Assembly (NCBI GenBank): GCA_023362775.1
Contig: JALMGJ010000005.1
Location: 84,330,921 to 84,394,920, forward strand
DNA length: 64,000 nucleotides
Reading direction: 5' to 3'
DNA from: Charina bottae
Taxonomy: Eukaryota > Chordata > Lepidosauria > Squamata > Charinaidae
Shown here piece after piece: positions 11,014 through 21,400 of the stretch. The notes beneath the pieces are model-generated. The model was not told where the DNA came from. It did no database searches and saw nothing but the letters and a program-made list of their open reading frames with translations. Numbering within the stretch: the first letter of the stretch is position 1; each line of letters begins with the position of its first letter. The position numbers were made by a program, and so were the translations under genes.

Positions 11014-11409
11014 TACAGGTAGTCCTTGCTTAACAACCACAATTGGGACTAGAATTTCAGTTGCTAAGCGAAGTGGTCATTAAGGAAATCTTACCCAATT
11101 TTTTTACCTTTTTTGTGGCAGTCGTTAAGCAAATCACCACAGGCGTTAAGTGAACCATGTGGTGGTTAAGCAAATCACACTGTTCCCCATTGATTTTGCT
11201 TGCCAGAAGCCGGCCGGGAAGGTCGAAAATGGCAATCACGTGACCACAGCACACTGCGACGGTCATAAATATGAACTGGTTGCCAAGCGCCCAAATTGTG
11301 ATCATGTGACTGCGGGGATGCAGCGAAGGTCGTAAGTGTGAGGACAGGTCGCAAGTTGGTTTTTCCAGCACCGTCGTAAGTCCAAACAAATGGTTAAGCG
11401 AGGACTGTA
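11014..11409. mobile_element. Non-autonomous Tc1/mariner (Tigger-like) transposon
   Basis: The element begins TACAGGTAGTCCTTGCTTAA and ends with the inverted counterpart GGTTAAGCGAGGACTGTA. The outer TA is consistent with a TA target site. The interior has many GTTAAGC/GTCGTAAG blocks and no transposase ORF. It matches a miniature family that I remember as very common in squamate genomes. Confidence 0.8.
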
Positions 11410-12243
11410 TAGGGCAAAACTAGCACCTCAAATTGAACCCCAAACCTATTGGCAACCAAGTTTAGTTTCCCTTGAAATCAAGAACCCTAGCATTGTCTAG
11501 TCATTTGCACCATTCACTGGCTGAAAGTAGCAGGCTCTACCTGCAGGTTTTGGTCTATTAGCTTCCTCACTATTTGCTATGAATTGTGTATTGCTATCTT
11601 CATACAGGCTCACTCTGCTAAGATGGTGGTGGTTTGCTTCCACTGTCTCTAGAGGGGTCAAAGTCCTAGTCCTGACATTCAGTGGAACATCCACCTGCTC
11701 TCAAATGTTCAGTGTCCAGACACAGCCTTTGTATCTGGGTGATGCTGTAGAGCTGTGACAAAAATAATGGGATCTCAGATAGCTGAAGTTCTTCAAATGG
11801 CCGTCTGTGCAGCCTTAGGGAGCCCACTCCATCCTCTCAGCAAGTCTCAAGAGTTCCATTTTCTTCCTGCTCTGGTGGCTTCCCAGATGGACTGTAGTTT
11901 CTGAATATTTTTCCTATTTACAGTACCAAACTACGCTCTTGGGCCCTGCACACCCACCACCGCAAGGTTAATTTTGTCTCATCTGGCAACCTTGCACAAG
12001 TAACAATTGTGAACATTGGACATAGAAGAGCATCCCTGAACTTTATATAGACAAATGTTTAATTCAAGGCATAAAGTTTTAAGAAAAGGATTGTTCATGG
12101 AAAAGAAGACTGATCTGAATGTCCAACTATATCAAAACAGACTGTTGATCAGGAAGTAAATTTATATTAGGGCATTTGAAGGCAAATTGAGCCCATCCTA
12201 TCCATTTCCTACATTACATAGCAGAACTAGCAGTACTCCACTT
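11410..12243. other. Unassigned interval
   Basis: No gene, RNA or repeat recognised. Short ORFs lack motifs. Confidence 0.5.
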
Positions 12244-12595
12244 ACTGCTGAATGACAATTCCCATCATCATCATTGTTATTATTTTCCGCTTAGCTGTGG
12301 AAATGGCCGCTGGAAACACTCTCCTTTATATAGTTTGGAGGACAATGAACAGGATGAGGGTGGGGGTACCAAGGTGCAAGACGAATTTATTTAAGTGGGG
12401 GTTGTTGGCTGACGACAATACATTATGTGAATGCGGAGAAATCCAAGACCCGGAGCATCTGATGGTGTGTCGATTACTGTCGGAGCCTTGTACTGTCGAC
12501 GACCTACAGCAAGCTAATGACAAAGCTGTGGCGGTGGCTACATTTTGGCAGAGTAAAGTTTGATCTGGACATGAAAATAAATAAATAAATAAATT
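12244..12595 (+). pseudogene. C-terminal fragment of a non-LTR retrotransposon ORF (C-C-H-C domain)
   Basis: A 103-residue frame (12252-12563) contains WRTMNRMRVGVPRCKTNLFK, then CECGEIQDPEHLMVC, a C-x-C-x7-H-x3-C arrangement, then a helix-like region ending ATFWQSKV. This layout, with an arginine-rich stretch before a CCHC knuckle, is typical of the C-terminus of several LINE clades. It is followed by an (AAAT)n tail at about 12577-12592, as expected of a LINE 3' end. I cannot name the clade with confidence; a Vingi/Ingi-like or R-type LINE is possible. No RT is attached. Confidence 0.5.
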
Positions 12596-13412
12596 GTTAT
12601 TGTTATTATATTTTCATCACACCCCAAACCAGTCTTAGATGTCCAGCCACTCCTTCATCCTGGCATATTTTCTTCTGGACGTCTTAGAACACAAGGTGAA
12701 ATGTTTGTCAAAAAATTATTTCTGTTGATCTCCTTAAGCCCGGAGAATCCCAACCTTTTCATGTTCTTGAGTTGAGAAACCAGGCTGGGACTCTTTGGTT
12801 ACCCTAGTCTCAAACATAAGGCTGTCAGTTGCTGATAACATATATTAGAAGTTTAATTTTATTATATGATCCACGTTTAAAGTGACTTAATTTTAAGCTT
12901 CTACCACATAGATGCATTGAGCTTTGCATAATGCGACTTCTATAGATAATATGACGAAACAAAATATTAATTGCATCTCAAATACAGACCTTGAATTGTT
13001 TATTAGCATCTACCCCTACTCCGAATTGTGAGGTTCAGAATTTGGCCAATCTGTACCAGAGAAGTTACTGTATAAAGTGCCTGGGAGGAGAGAGATCAGC
13101 CCTACAAATCCTATCAGTTTCATAAGTGAAACCTGGCTACAGTTTATAGGAAACAAGCAGAAGTCTAAACCCCATCTATCAACAGCTGTAGTGCATACTT
13201 TGGAAAACTACAGTATGGATAAACAAGGTTACTTCTTTGGCAGGGTTAATGTGCTTTTAATAGCAGTATGACAAGCTAGAATGTAAGAAGAGAAACTTGC
13301 TCTCATCATTACCATACTATGTTGAAAAACTATACCTACTGAATGTTTGCCAGATAAGAAAATGAAATGCAGTTCTGAAAAAAATAAAGGGGAACCCCCT
13401 TAGGGTGCTCAC
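12596..13412. other. Unassigned interval
   Basis: No recognisable gene. The ORF at 13077-13271 has no motif. Weakly repeat-like near 12600-12800 but not assignable. Confidence 0.45.
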
Positions 13413-13536
13413 CTTTTTTTTTTTAATTCGTTCAATCGTGTCCAATTCTCTGAGACTGCCTGGACAAGTCCTTGCAGTTTTCTTGGCAGGTTTTTCAGAA
13501 GTGGTTTGCCATTGCCTTCTTCCTAGGGCTGAGATT
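13413..13536 (-). mobile_element. Sauria-type SINE, 3' half with BovB-like tail
   Basis: On the minus strand the piece reads from the CTAGGAAGAAGGCAATGGCA block to CACGATTGAACGAATTAAA. That tail is shared with BovB LINEs, which are believed to mobilise Sauria SINEs. The tRNA-like 5' half is absent. Confidence 0.78.
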
Positions 13537-13559
13537 AATTAACTAATGTAACATTGTTG

Positions 13560-14690
13560 GGGTACTATTAATATACTGTCTACCCTGCTGTACAACAGTT
13601 TTTCTCTCAGAGCTAGCCAAAGTGGTATCTGATGTGCCAATGAACTACCCTCGACTTCTTGGGAGATTCCAGTGTGTATGTTGAAGTTGACCACTCAGGA
13701 GTGGCTCAGGATTACACATCCAACATGGTGACCATTGCCCTGTCCCAACTGGTATCTGGTCCCACATACACAGCATGGCACATGTTGGATTTGGTGTTCT
13801 GTTCAGCTGGCCTTAGTGGTCTGAAGATAGAGGAACTTTATACAATGCTATTGTCCCTCTGGATTGATAACTTTCTGGTTAGTTTTAAACTGCTATAAAC
13901 CACTGCAATTAAAATGCTTTTCCATACTGTGCAGCACTGCCTCCTATCCAGAACACCAAGACTTGCCACAAGCAATTTTCATTGTTCTTTGCCGATTCAC
14001 CTCCATTTGCACTCCAATGTTGGGGCAGTTGATATGGAGATAAAATTGCCTATCATTTGTCAGGTTCATATGGATTCTCTTCACCTTGTAGCTCCCGAGG
14101 GTATGGACATGGCAGTGCAGACATGTGAGGACGCCACTTGTCCTTGCCCCTTCTGACTGATTAAGTCAGCCGCATAGGGACCAGGTCCCTGGTTAAGGAA
14201 GGTGATTAATGTCTCCTTAGGTGCTGGATGTGTTCCTGAAAGGAGCTGTTACAAGAGCTTTATTGAAAAAGCCCCCCCCCCCCCCTTGATCCAGAAGAAC
14301 TCTTTATAGACCAGTTTCAGATATTCCATTCTTGGACAAATTGATGGAGAAAGTGGCAGCTTCACAGCTCCAGATGCACCTAGATGAAACTGATTTTCTA
14401 AATCCATTTCAGGTGGGATTTCATCCAGGACTGAGATTGCTTTGGTTGCCTTGGTAGATGACCTATGCTAGAAACTAGATTTGGGGGAGGTGGGGGAGGT
14501 AACCCTCCTAGTTTTCTTGGCTCTCCCAGCAGCATTCAATATAATTGGTTGTAATATCCCTCTGAACCATCTGACTGAGTTAAGCCTTGCAGGGACTGCT
14601 TTGTGGTGGTTCTGGTCCTTCCTGTTGGGACATGTGCAAAGTGTGGTACTGGGAACCCTGGTCAACACCTAAATTGCAAATCTATGGTGT
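13560..14690 (+). pseudogene. Old L2-clade LINE, RT part
   Basis: Pieces of an L2-like RT are recognisable across shifting frames. They include a PVSDIPFLDKLMEKVAASQL-like stretch near 14310-14370, a DETDFLNPFQ...FHPG region, and LPAAFNIIGCNIPLNHL with TALWWFWSFLLGHVQSVVLG at 14520-14660. The RT motif A equivalent is decayed, and there are many frameshifts and a C-run at 14272-14285. The 3' half resumes at 15280. Confidence 0.68.
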
Positions 14691-15279
14691 TTTCAGACAT
14701 GAATCTCCTACCAGAGGTGACTCAGAGTGTTGGAATGGGATGCCATCTGGAATTAAATTGGAAGAATCCATTGAAGTCATCTAGTCTAATCCTCTGCTCA
14801 GAGTAAAATCCATTAGAGTATCTTTGACATTGTCAGCCCTACAAGGTAGACCAGACCAAGAAACAAATGCTGCATAGGCCGAATACTACTTTTATTAGAA
14901 TGGCTATAATAACAGAATCTTGCAAGTCTGAATGTGCTTCCCCTCCTCCCTCTTTAATATTCTTGAGAATTAGGGGGGTGCTGTCTGAGACATTTTCGTA
15001 AACTTCTCTCTTCGTATGGGCTTAAGACACGTTTATCTGTTTGTTGCCTTGTAACAGATCTTCCCTCTCTCCATCAAGGCCATCCTCTATACTCTCTATA
15101 GCCATGTGACCATCTAGCCTCTTTTTGAAAACCTCTAATGAAGGAGATCTCACTATTTCTGTTCCACTGGCTGACAGTCATGGGGTCAGGAAGTACTGAA
15201 TGACTGCTGATGACCCCATTTCTTTTGCTTCTTACCTTCTAACTTCAAGGAAGCATTCGTACCCATGAATGTTGGCTTA
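14691..15279 (-). mobile_element. CR1-like fragment split by a solo LTR
   Basis: Flanks of the solo LTR match the reverse strand of a CR1-like 3' region: GAAGTCATCTAGTCTAATCC and CTCTGCTCAGAG on the left, then ACCATCTAGCCTCTTTTTGA and AACCTCTAATGAAGGAGATC on the right. The two halves read continuously when the LTR is removed. The whole unit sits inside the old L2 copy. Confidence 0.5.
14831..15103 (-). mobile_element. Solo LTR (same family as 32714-32995)
   Basis: The sequence matches 32714-32995 along most of its length in the same orientation. On the minus strand it ends CTTGTAGGGCTGACA, with an AATAAAAGTAG-like poly(A) region upstream, as in an LTR. No internal retroviral sequence is attached. 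The target-site duplication is not clear in this copy, and its LTR start has diverged. Confidence 0.6.
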
Positions 15280-15790
15280 ATCTTGATAATGACAAAAGAA
15301 CAAGCAGAAATTAGATTCAGACAAGACAAAAGTGCTATTGGTAAGAAGAAATCTAGACTCTGGAATTGAGGTAAGACTTGTTCTGGACAGAACTGTACCC
15401 TCCAGAAGCAGTACGTTCACAATTTGGGAGTGCACTAGATTTGCAAGTGATAGCAGTTATGAGGAGCATGTTTGTGCCAATGACCTCCCTTTCTGAGCTG
15501 GCTAGACTTAGCATTGTTTATCTATGCCTGGGTTACAACCCATCTTGACTACTGCAATGTGTTGTACATAAAGCTACTCCTGAGAAGTGCCTGGAAATTG
15601 AAACAGGTGCAACATGTGGCAGCTAAGCTGCTGATCAATGCAAGGAACAGGGACAAATAATGCCTGTATTGAAAAATTGGCACTGGCTACCAATTGCCTT
15701 CTGGACACGCTTCAAGAGGTTGGTATCAACCTGCAGAAGCTTCTGTCCTGAACCACAGTGAGGGATTACAGTACTGCATTACAAGTCCTG
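15280..15790 (+). pseudogene. Old L2-clade LINE, 3' half
   Basis: This continues the L2 copy from 13560-14690. Recognisable parts include LDYCNVLYIKLLLRSAWKLK followed by QVQHVAAKLLINARNR, and a LHWLP-like block, the post-RT region common to L2 elements. The frames are interrupted by stops. It probably ends near 15790 without a clear tail. Confidence 0.65.
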
Positions 15791-16115
15791 ACAGACCAAC
15801 GTTTTTCCTATTTGTTAATGGATAACCTGTTTTATTAGGTGGTACTTCTAGATTGTTCTAATAGTCATACAGTGACATTTCAAGAGCAAGAGTTCCTTCC
15901 TGAAGTCTTACAATAAAAAATACCATCTTGGTTATTATCCTCTGAAATTAGTACTCTCTGTGCACATGTGCATCGAATTGTAAAAAGTCAGTGAAACCTA
16001 AACAAACTCTTCTTTTGTGCCTTACTGAAAATCTTCAGCCACCGAATCCTCCAATGTCTCTTCTGTCCTAATGTTTATTTTCCCCTTATTTTCAAAACAG
16101 AAAGTGGTGCATAAA
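15791..16115. other. Unassigned interval
   Basis: No feature recognised in about 325 bases of AT-rich sequence. Confidence 0.5.
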
Positions 16116-16177
16116 TACAGTTGCATGCCAAAGTTTAGGCATTTGGTCAAACTGTATGTTTCAAGGAGCCCCTAAGT

Positions 16178-16375
16178 CAGAGCTTTCCAAACTTCTTATG
16201 TTGGTGACACACTTTTTAGACGTGCATCATTTTGCGACACGCTCTTACAGCAGGGCACAAGGCAGGCACTAGGACCTGCGCGGAATCCTGGCAGGGCAGG
16301 TTTGGAGGCAGCAGCAGACACGATACACCCAGCCGACACACTAATGTGTCCCGACACACAGTTTGGAAAGCTCTG
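16178..16375. mobile_element. hAT-like MITE (family CAGAGCTTTCCAAAC)
   Basis: Terminal inverted repeats CAGAGCTTTCCAAAC / GTTTGGAAAGCTCTG are flanked by a perfect 8-bp duplication CCCTAAGT (16170-16177 and 16376-16383), which is diagnostic of hAT transposition. There is no transposase. The interior holds a 60-base motif (GGCACAAGGCAGGCACTAGG...) that is amplified in the copy at 50020. Confidence 0.9.
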
Positions 16376-16742
16376 CCCTAAGTGAACAGAAGCTGATATA
16401 GTGACACAACCTCTTTCTATGAAGGTGTATGCATGCTTCCTATTTATGTGCAGTTGTTTTCAGATTCAAAATAAGAAAAACAGAATACAGCAGGTGCAGA
16501 CATTTGGACACTCTTCTAGTAAGTACTTTGTAATATCTCCTTTGGGAGAAATAGCAGCTCCCAACATTTCCTGCACCAGAGCTCTTTTTCTATTCTTCGT
16601 TTTGGATTCCACCCCCCACCCCCTTGCAAAACTCTTCCAGCTCAGAAATATTCTTAGGTCTTGTCTAAGGCTTTCACGGCCAGAGTTCAATGGCTGTTGT
16701 GGGTCTTCTGGGCTGTGTGGCCATGTTCTGGAAGTTGTGGTT

Positions 16743-16783
16743 CCTAACGTTTCGCCAGCATCTGTGGCCAGCATCTTCAGAGG
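16743..16783 (-). ncRNA. Hammerhead-ribozyme-like motif in PLE end (left copy)
   Basis: On the minus strand CTGAAGA (16780-16774) is followed by one T, a stem GCTGGC/GCTGGC with two G-U pairs around a CACAGAT loop, and GAAACGTT (16753-16746). This matches the CUGANGA...GAAA core of hammerhead ribozymes known in Penelope-like elements. Helix III is minimal (ACGU), as reported for this group. One extra base sits between the first box and helix II. Activity is untested. Confidence 0.6.
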
Positions 16784-16853
16784 GCAGGAGCACAGATAGA
16801 AGCAAAATCTCTGTGCCCAGGTAGAGTGGCAATGTTCTATTTATAGAGCTAAA

Positions 16854-17460
16854 TTATAGGAGATTAGGTGGGGTTTTTTGTTGTGTTGAAATGTTAACGA
16901 GTGGCTGATGAGCGTGATTAGCATGTTCATTGTGAGAAGTATTCCCATGTCCTGGTGGTTGAGCTGAGTTCGTTGACCTTTTGCAGGCTGTGTTTTTCAG
17001 GACTGGTAGCCAGGTTTTGCTAATTTTTAGACTTTCTTCTTTTTTATTGTAACTGTGCTGGTGTTTGTGAATTTCAGTGGCTTCCCTGTATAATCTGGTG
17101 TAGTGGCTTTTGGTGTTGTCCAGTATTTCTGTGTTTTCAAATAGGATTTTGTGTCCCGTTTTCTTGAGAGCATGTTCAGCTACTGAAGATTTTTCTGGTT
17201 GCTGTAGTCTGCAGTGTCTTTCGTGTTCTTTTATCCTGGTGTGAATGCTTCGTTTTGTGGTTCCGATGTATACTTGTCCGCAGCTGCATGGTATGCGGTA
17301 TACTCCTGCAGCGGTGCGGGGGTCCCTTTTGTCTTTTGCTGATTTTAGCATTTGTTGTATTTTCCTGGTGGGTCTGAAGACTGTTTGAAAGTTGTGTTTT
17401 TCCATCAGTTTTCCCATGCGGTCAGTGACTCCTTTGATGTAGGGCAGGAATACTTTGTTT
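16854..17460 (-). pseudogene. PLE GIY-YIG endonuclease domain
   Basis: A minus-strand frame of 187 residues from 17417, with upstream codons back to about 17460, contains a basic linker RPTRKIQQMLKSAKDKRDP followed by AGVYRIPCSCGQVYIGTTKR and HTRIKEHERHC. VYRIPC...VYIG is the GIY-YIG nuclease signature with the CCHH-type cysteine insert of PLEs. The arginine in TRIKEH fits the conserved basic residue. The domain reads open to its stop near 16857. It is separated from its RT, which lies on the other strand, so it cannot form the normal fusion protein. Confidence 0.85.
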
Positions 17461-18187
17461 GTGGGGCTGTAAACTCAACCACACGGACAAACTGGTCAGC
17501 TTTGACGTGGTCTCCCTGTTTACCAAGGTGCCAGTAAGGGACACCCTGGCACTCATTAAGCAAATCTTCCCAGAAGACATTACAGCTTTATTTCAACACT
17601 GCCTAACAACTAGTTACTTTCAATGGGAGAATGAGTTCTACAAACAGATGGATGGCGTTGCCATGGGAAGCCCCCTGAGCCCAGTCATAGCAAACTTTTA
17701 CATGGAACATTTTGAAAAACAGGCTTTGGAATCGGCACCCATTACACCAACAGTCTGGTTCCGGTTCGTGGATGACACCTTCGCAATTTGGAGTCATACT
17801 GAAGAAGAACGAGAAATTTCTGGACCACCTAAACGGCATCCACCCCAATATACAATTCACCATGGAAAAAGAAACTGACGGCAAACTTCCATTTTTAGAT
17901 ACGCTGGTCATACGCAAACTGGACCTCAAACTAGGACACAAAGTATACAGAAAACCCACCCATACAGACCGGTATCTGCAGAAAAATTCCAATCACCACT
18001 CACGACAAAAGAGAGGCATGATCAAAACCTTGGTGGATCGTGCTAATCGAAACTGTGAAACCCAATTTCTCAACAATGAACTTAACCATCTGAATTGGGT
18101 CCTATAGGCGAATGGCTATTCCAAGAATGAAATAAAAAGAGCCATCAAACCAAGAAAACAACATCCAACTGAAGAAAAACAGCCCCC
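17459..18187 (+). pseudogene. PLE reverse transcriptase, C-terminal part
   Basis: Plus-strand frames encode SFDVVSLFTKVPV (RT motif A region with the catalytic D), GVAMGSPLSPVIANFYMEHF (motif B) and FRFVDDTFAIW (motif C, FVDD at 17765-17776). They continue through a thumb-like region to LNNELNHLNWVL. A frameshift near 17810-17830 moves the reading from one frame (17459-17878) to another (17712-18107), and a stop follows at 18105-18107. The N-terminal RT motifs are missing. The sequence stops after an EKQPPT-like segment at about 18187, exactly where the endonuclease linker should begin. Confidence 0.85.
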
Positions 18188-18293
18188 CACAATATAATTA
18201 GTTATAATCTCCTAAAACTTAGCTCCATAAATAGAAAACAAACATTGCCACTCTACCTGGGCACAGAGAGATCGCTTCTGTCTGTGCTCCTGC

Positions 18294-18334
18294 CCTCTGA
18301 AGATGCCGGCCACAGATGCTGGCGAAACGTTAGG
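18294..18334 (+). ncRNA. Hammerhead-ribozyme-like motif in PLE end (right copy)
   Basis: CTGAAGA (18297-18303), one T, stem GCCGGC (18305-18310) with GCTGGC (18318-18323) around CACAGAT, then GAAACGTT (18324-18331). CCT before the first box can pair with AGG after the predicted GUU cleavage site, giving a 3-bp helix I. It is the inverted counterpart of 16743-16783. Confidence 0.6.
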
Positions 18335-18809
18335 AACCACAACTTCCAGAACACGGCCACACAGCCCGGAAGACCCACAACAGCCATTCTTAGGTCTCCT
18401 TACATGCTCTGCATGTTTGAGATTTTGACACAGATTTTCAGTCATATCTGAGTCTGGGGACTGTGAAGGACTTCTGAACACCTTCCTCTTTTCTTTCCTG
18501 AGTACTTCATCGAAGACCTGGGAACGGGTTAAGGGGCTGGATTGGGAGCAGAGAGAGAGGGGTGCTAGTTCTCCCTTGCAGGGTGAGCCTGGGCCAGTCA
18601 CCGCCTCTCAGCCCAAATCAGCATCAGGCTCTGCAACAAGACGGCTGACAGGCAAACCCCACATTTGCATCATGCGCTGATAGCTTTGCTGTAAGAACCA
18701 GGCAAGCCTCACAAGTGAAAAAGCAAACAGACCTTGAAACCATGCAGGACAAGCACTAAAGAAAACAACAACAACAAAGATTTGGAGGTATGTTTCAGGC
18801 CACTGCCTT

Positions 18810-19251
18810 CAGACCCGCAACTAGGGTCTGTGTCACCCGGGGCAAACATGGATTCTGTGCGCCCCCCCCCGCAGGGTCGAGTCCCCCCTGCACCCCCAAC
18901 GCAGACCCCCCTCCACGAAGTAGCGTGGGGCTCCCCCGGGACAAGCGCCCCGCTCCTGGCTGCAATCTCTCACACACACCCGGCTCCGGGGGAAGGACCC
19001 GCTGCGCTCCCATCTGCCCATCCAGGCCAGGCGGAGCGAGCTGCCCGCCGCCGCACTCCCAAGCCCGCAGCCAGCCCCGGGGAGCGGACAAGCCCAGCCA
19101 CACAACGCCCCGGCGGGCCTGTTCGCAGGTGGTGGCAGCGGTGACGAGCGCGGGCCTCCCTCAGGGCTGGCCGTCGAAAGAGGCATTTTGGCGCCCCCCC
19201 AGTGCAGCGCCCGGGACACATGCCCCGCTTGCCCCCCTAGTTGCGGCCATG
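18810..19251. mobile_element. hAT-like non-autonomous element, GC-rich
   Basis: Ends CAGACCCGCAACTAGGG and CCCTAGTTGCGGCCATG form imperfect inverted repeats. They are flanked by a perfect 8-bp duplication ACTGCCTT (18802-18809 and 19252-19259). The interior is GC-rich with no transposase, and the ORFs seen on both strands are composition effects. It interrupts the Tc1 transposase. Confidence 0.82.
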
Positions 19252-19569
19252 ACTGCCTTGTGGAAACATCCAACCTTTTCTCAGCTTCAATTTCTTCATG
19301 GGCTGTGAAATGTTAGCTGCTAGGATATGTTGATATTTAATTGAATCCATTCTTCCATCTACCAGCATAATATTTCCTGCACCACTGGCTGCCACCCAAC
19401 CCAACAGCGTAATAGAGCCACCCCCGTACTCCACGGTTGGCAGTGTGTTCTTTTCTTCAAAGGCCTCGCTCTTTTCCCCCCAAATGCATCTGGTGTGGTT
19501 GTGGCTGAACAGTTCAGTTTCATTTCATAAACCCAAAGTGTTTTGTTCCATTTTTTTTTATTTTAGGCT

Positions 19570-21400
19570 TATGAAGGAATTCGTTTGCATACAATTCCTT
19601 TTGGTGAACAGGTTTCCCTCGGACAACTCTCTCATGCAGATGAAGTAGACAGGATCCTCCGGATTGTAAACGCCACCACATGCCAGCTTGACCCATGTCC
19701 CTCCTGGCTGGTGAAATCAGCTAGTGAGGTGACATGTGGCTGGGTCCAGGCGATGATTAATTCGTCCTTGAGTGAGGGGGTGTTCCCGGCTGCCTTTAAG
19801 GAGGCGCTGGTGCACCCCCTCCTCAAGAAACCTTCCCTGGACCCTACAATCCTGGGCAATTTTCGCCCAGTCTCCCACCTTCCCTTTTTTAGGAAAGGTG
19901 GTTGAGAAGGTGGTGGCGTTGCAACTCCAGAGGATTCTGGATGAAACGGATTATCTGGACCCCTTCCAGTCAGGTTTCAGGCCGGGATATGGGACGGAGA
20001 CCGCATTGGTCGCACTTATGGATGATCTCTGGCGAGAGCGGGATGGAGGGAGTGCGTCCACCCTTGCTCTCTTAGATCTCTCAGCGGCTTTCGATACCAT
20101 CGACCACGGTATACTTTTGGGGCGGCTCGAAGAGTTGGGGGCGGGCGGCGTGGTTTTGCGCTGGTTCGCCTCCTTTCTCCAGGGCCGTTCCCAGTCGGTG
20201 TTGATAGGGGAGGAGAGAGCTGACCCGCGACCCCTGACTTGTGGGGTGCTGCAGGGGTCGGTTCTCTCTCCACTCCTATTTAACATCTACATGAAGCCAC
20301 TGGGCGAGATCATCCGTCACCACGGGATGAGGTATCACCAATATGCTGATGATACCCAGTTATACATCTCCATCCCGGGTGAAGTAAGTGATGCTGATGC
20401 GGTCAATGCCTTATCTCAGTGCCTGGAGGCTGTGGGGGTCTGGATGGGGAACAACAGGCTTCAACTGAACCCTGGTAAGACGGAGTGGCTGTGGATTGAT
20501 GGCCCCCCTGGATCCGGGAAGTTGTCAACTTTGGTTCTGGGGGGGGTTGCACTACCCCACTCGGATCCAGTGTGGAATCTGGGGGTCCTCCTGGACTCGC
20601 GACTCCTGCTCGAAGAGCAGGTGGCAGTCGTGGCCAGGAGGGCCTTTGCACAGCTGTGAGTTGTGCGCCAGTTACGCCCTTTCCTGGATCGGGAGGCCCT
20701 CCGAACAGTCACTCACGCCCATGTCATCTCCCGTATAGACTATTGTAATGCGCTCTACATGGGGCTACCCTTGAAGAGTATCCGGAAGCTTCAGCTGGTG
20801 CAGAATGCAGCGGCGCGAGCAGTTATGAGTGCCAGAAGATCGGCACATGTAACACCTCTGCTACGCGAGCTGCATTGGGTGCCAGTTTGCTTCCGGGTCC
20901 AATTCAAGGTGTTGGTGATTACCTTTAAAGCCCTACATGGCATAGGACCAGGGTACCTGAGGGACCGTCTCGTCCCGATAACGTCGACCCGCCCCACCCG
21001 TACATGCAGAGAGGGCATGCTTCGGACCCCCTCAACAAGAGAATTCCATCTAGCGGGGTCCAGGAGGCGTGCCTTCTCTGCGATAGCGCCCGCCTTGTGG
21101 AATATTCTGCCCCCGGAGGTGAGACTGGCCCCCTCCCTCCTGGCCTTTCGGAAGGCCCTTAAGACCTGGCTCTGCCACCTGGCCTGGGATGACGGAGGTG
21201 GTAGTGCCTCCTGGGGTTGGCTGGCCCCATAGCTCCACTATCTATTCTGCGGGTCCAAGCCCATCCTGGATTTTATTTTATTATGTTTTGTTTGTGTTTT
21301 TAGATATTTTGTATAGTTTTTAAATTTTTATTTATTGTAACCCGCCCAGAGTCCCTTGCATGGGAGATGGGCGGGGAATAAATTTGAATAATAAATAAAT
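19570..21400 (+). pseudogene. L2-clade LINE, 5'-truncated, RT and C-terminal region
   Basis: The coding region starts near 19640 with an FRPVSHLPF block, shifts frame once near 19890, then runs 19772-21232 with a single in-frame TGA at 20657-20659. RT motifs are clear: LALLDLSAAFDTIDH (A), GVLQGSVLSPLLFNIYM (B) and YHQYADDTQLY (C, YADD at 20342-20353). The later part holds LQLVQNAAARAVMSARRSAH, RELHWVPVCFRVQFKVLVIT and a RRAFSAIAPALWNILPPEVR block. The 3' end has the L2-type CCCGCCCAGAGTCCC ... GATGGGCGGGGAATAAATTT hairpin and an A/T repeat tail. The endonuclease half is missing. Two lesions suggest a fairly young but dead copy. Confidence 0.85.

Larger units (their letters stand above)
16662..18385. 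mobile_element. Penelope-like element with internal inversion
   Basis: The unit is bounded by a perfect 12-bp duplication ATTCTTAGGTCT (16650-16661 and 18386-18397). From the left it contains an inverted PLE 3' end, the GIY-YIG endonuclease on the minus strand (17460 to 16854), the RT C-terminal region on the plus strand (17470-18185) and a second PLE 3' end on the plus strand. Both ends carry hammerhead-like motifs. RT and endonuclease are normally one ORF on one strand; here they face away from each other. It is inactive: the RT is partial and the frame has changes. Confidence 0.85.
16116..19565 (-). pseudogene. Tc1-like transposon, broken and multiply interrupted
   Basis: A Tc1-like terminus (TACAGTTGCATGCCAAAGTT) starts at 16116. 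Transposase fragments read on the minus strand. At 19434-19260 there is GGGSITLLGWVAASGAGN, DGRMDSIKYQHILA and KKLKLRKGW. At about 18480-18398 there is SPSQSPDSD...ENLCQNLKHAEHVRRPKN, the region of the third catalytic residue. A further 3' part lies at 16385-16649. The element is interrupted by two hAT miniatures (16178-16375, 18810-19251) and a Penelope-like element (16662-18385). The right terminus is not visible; it is cut off where the L2 begins near 19566. About 18485-18800 is not clearly Tc1 and may be another insert. Confidence 0.7.
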
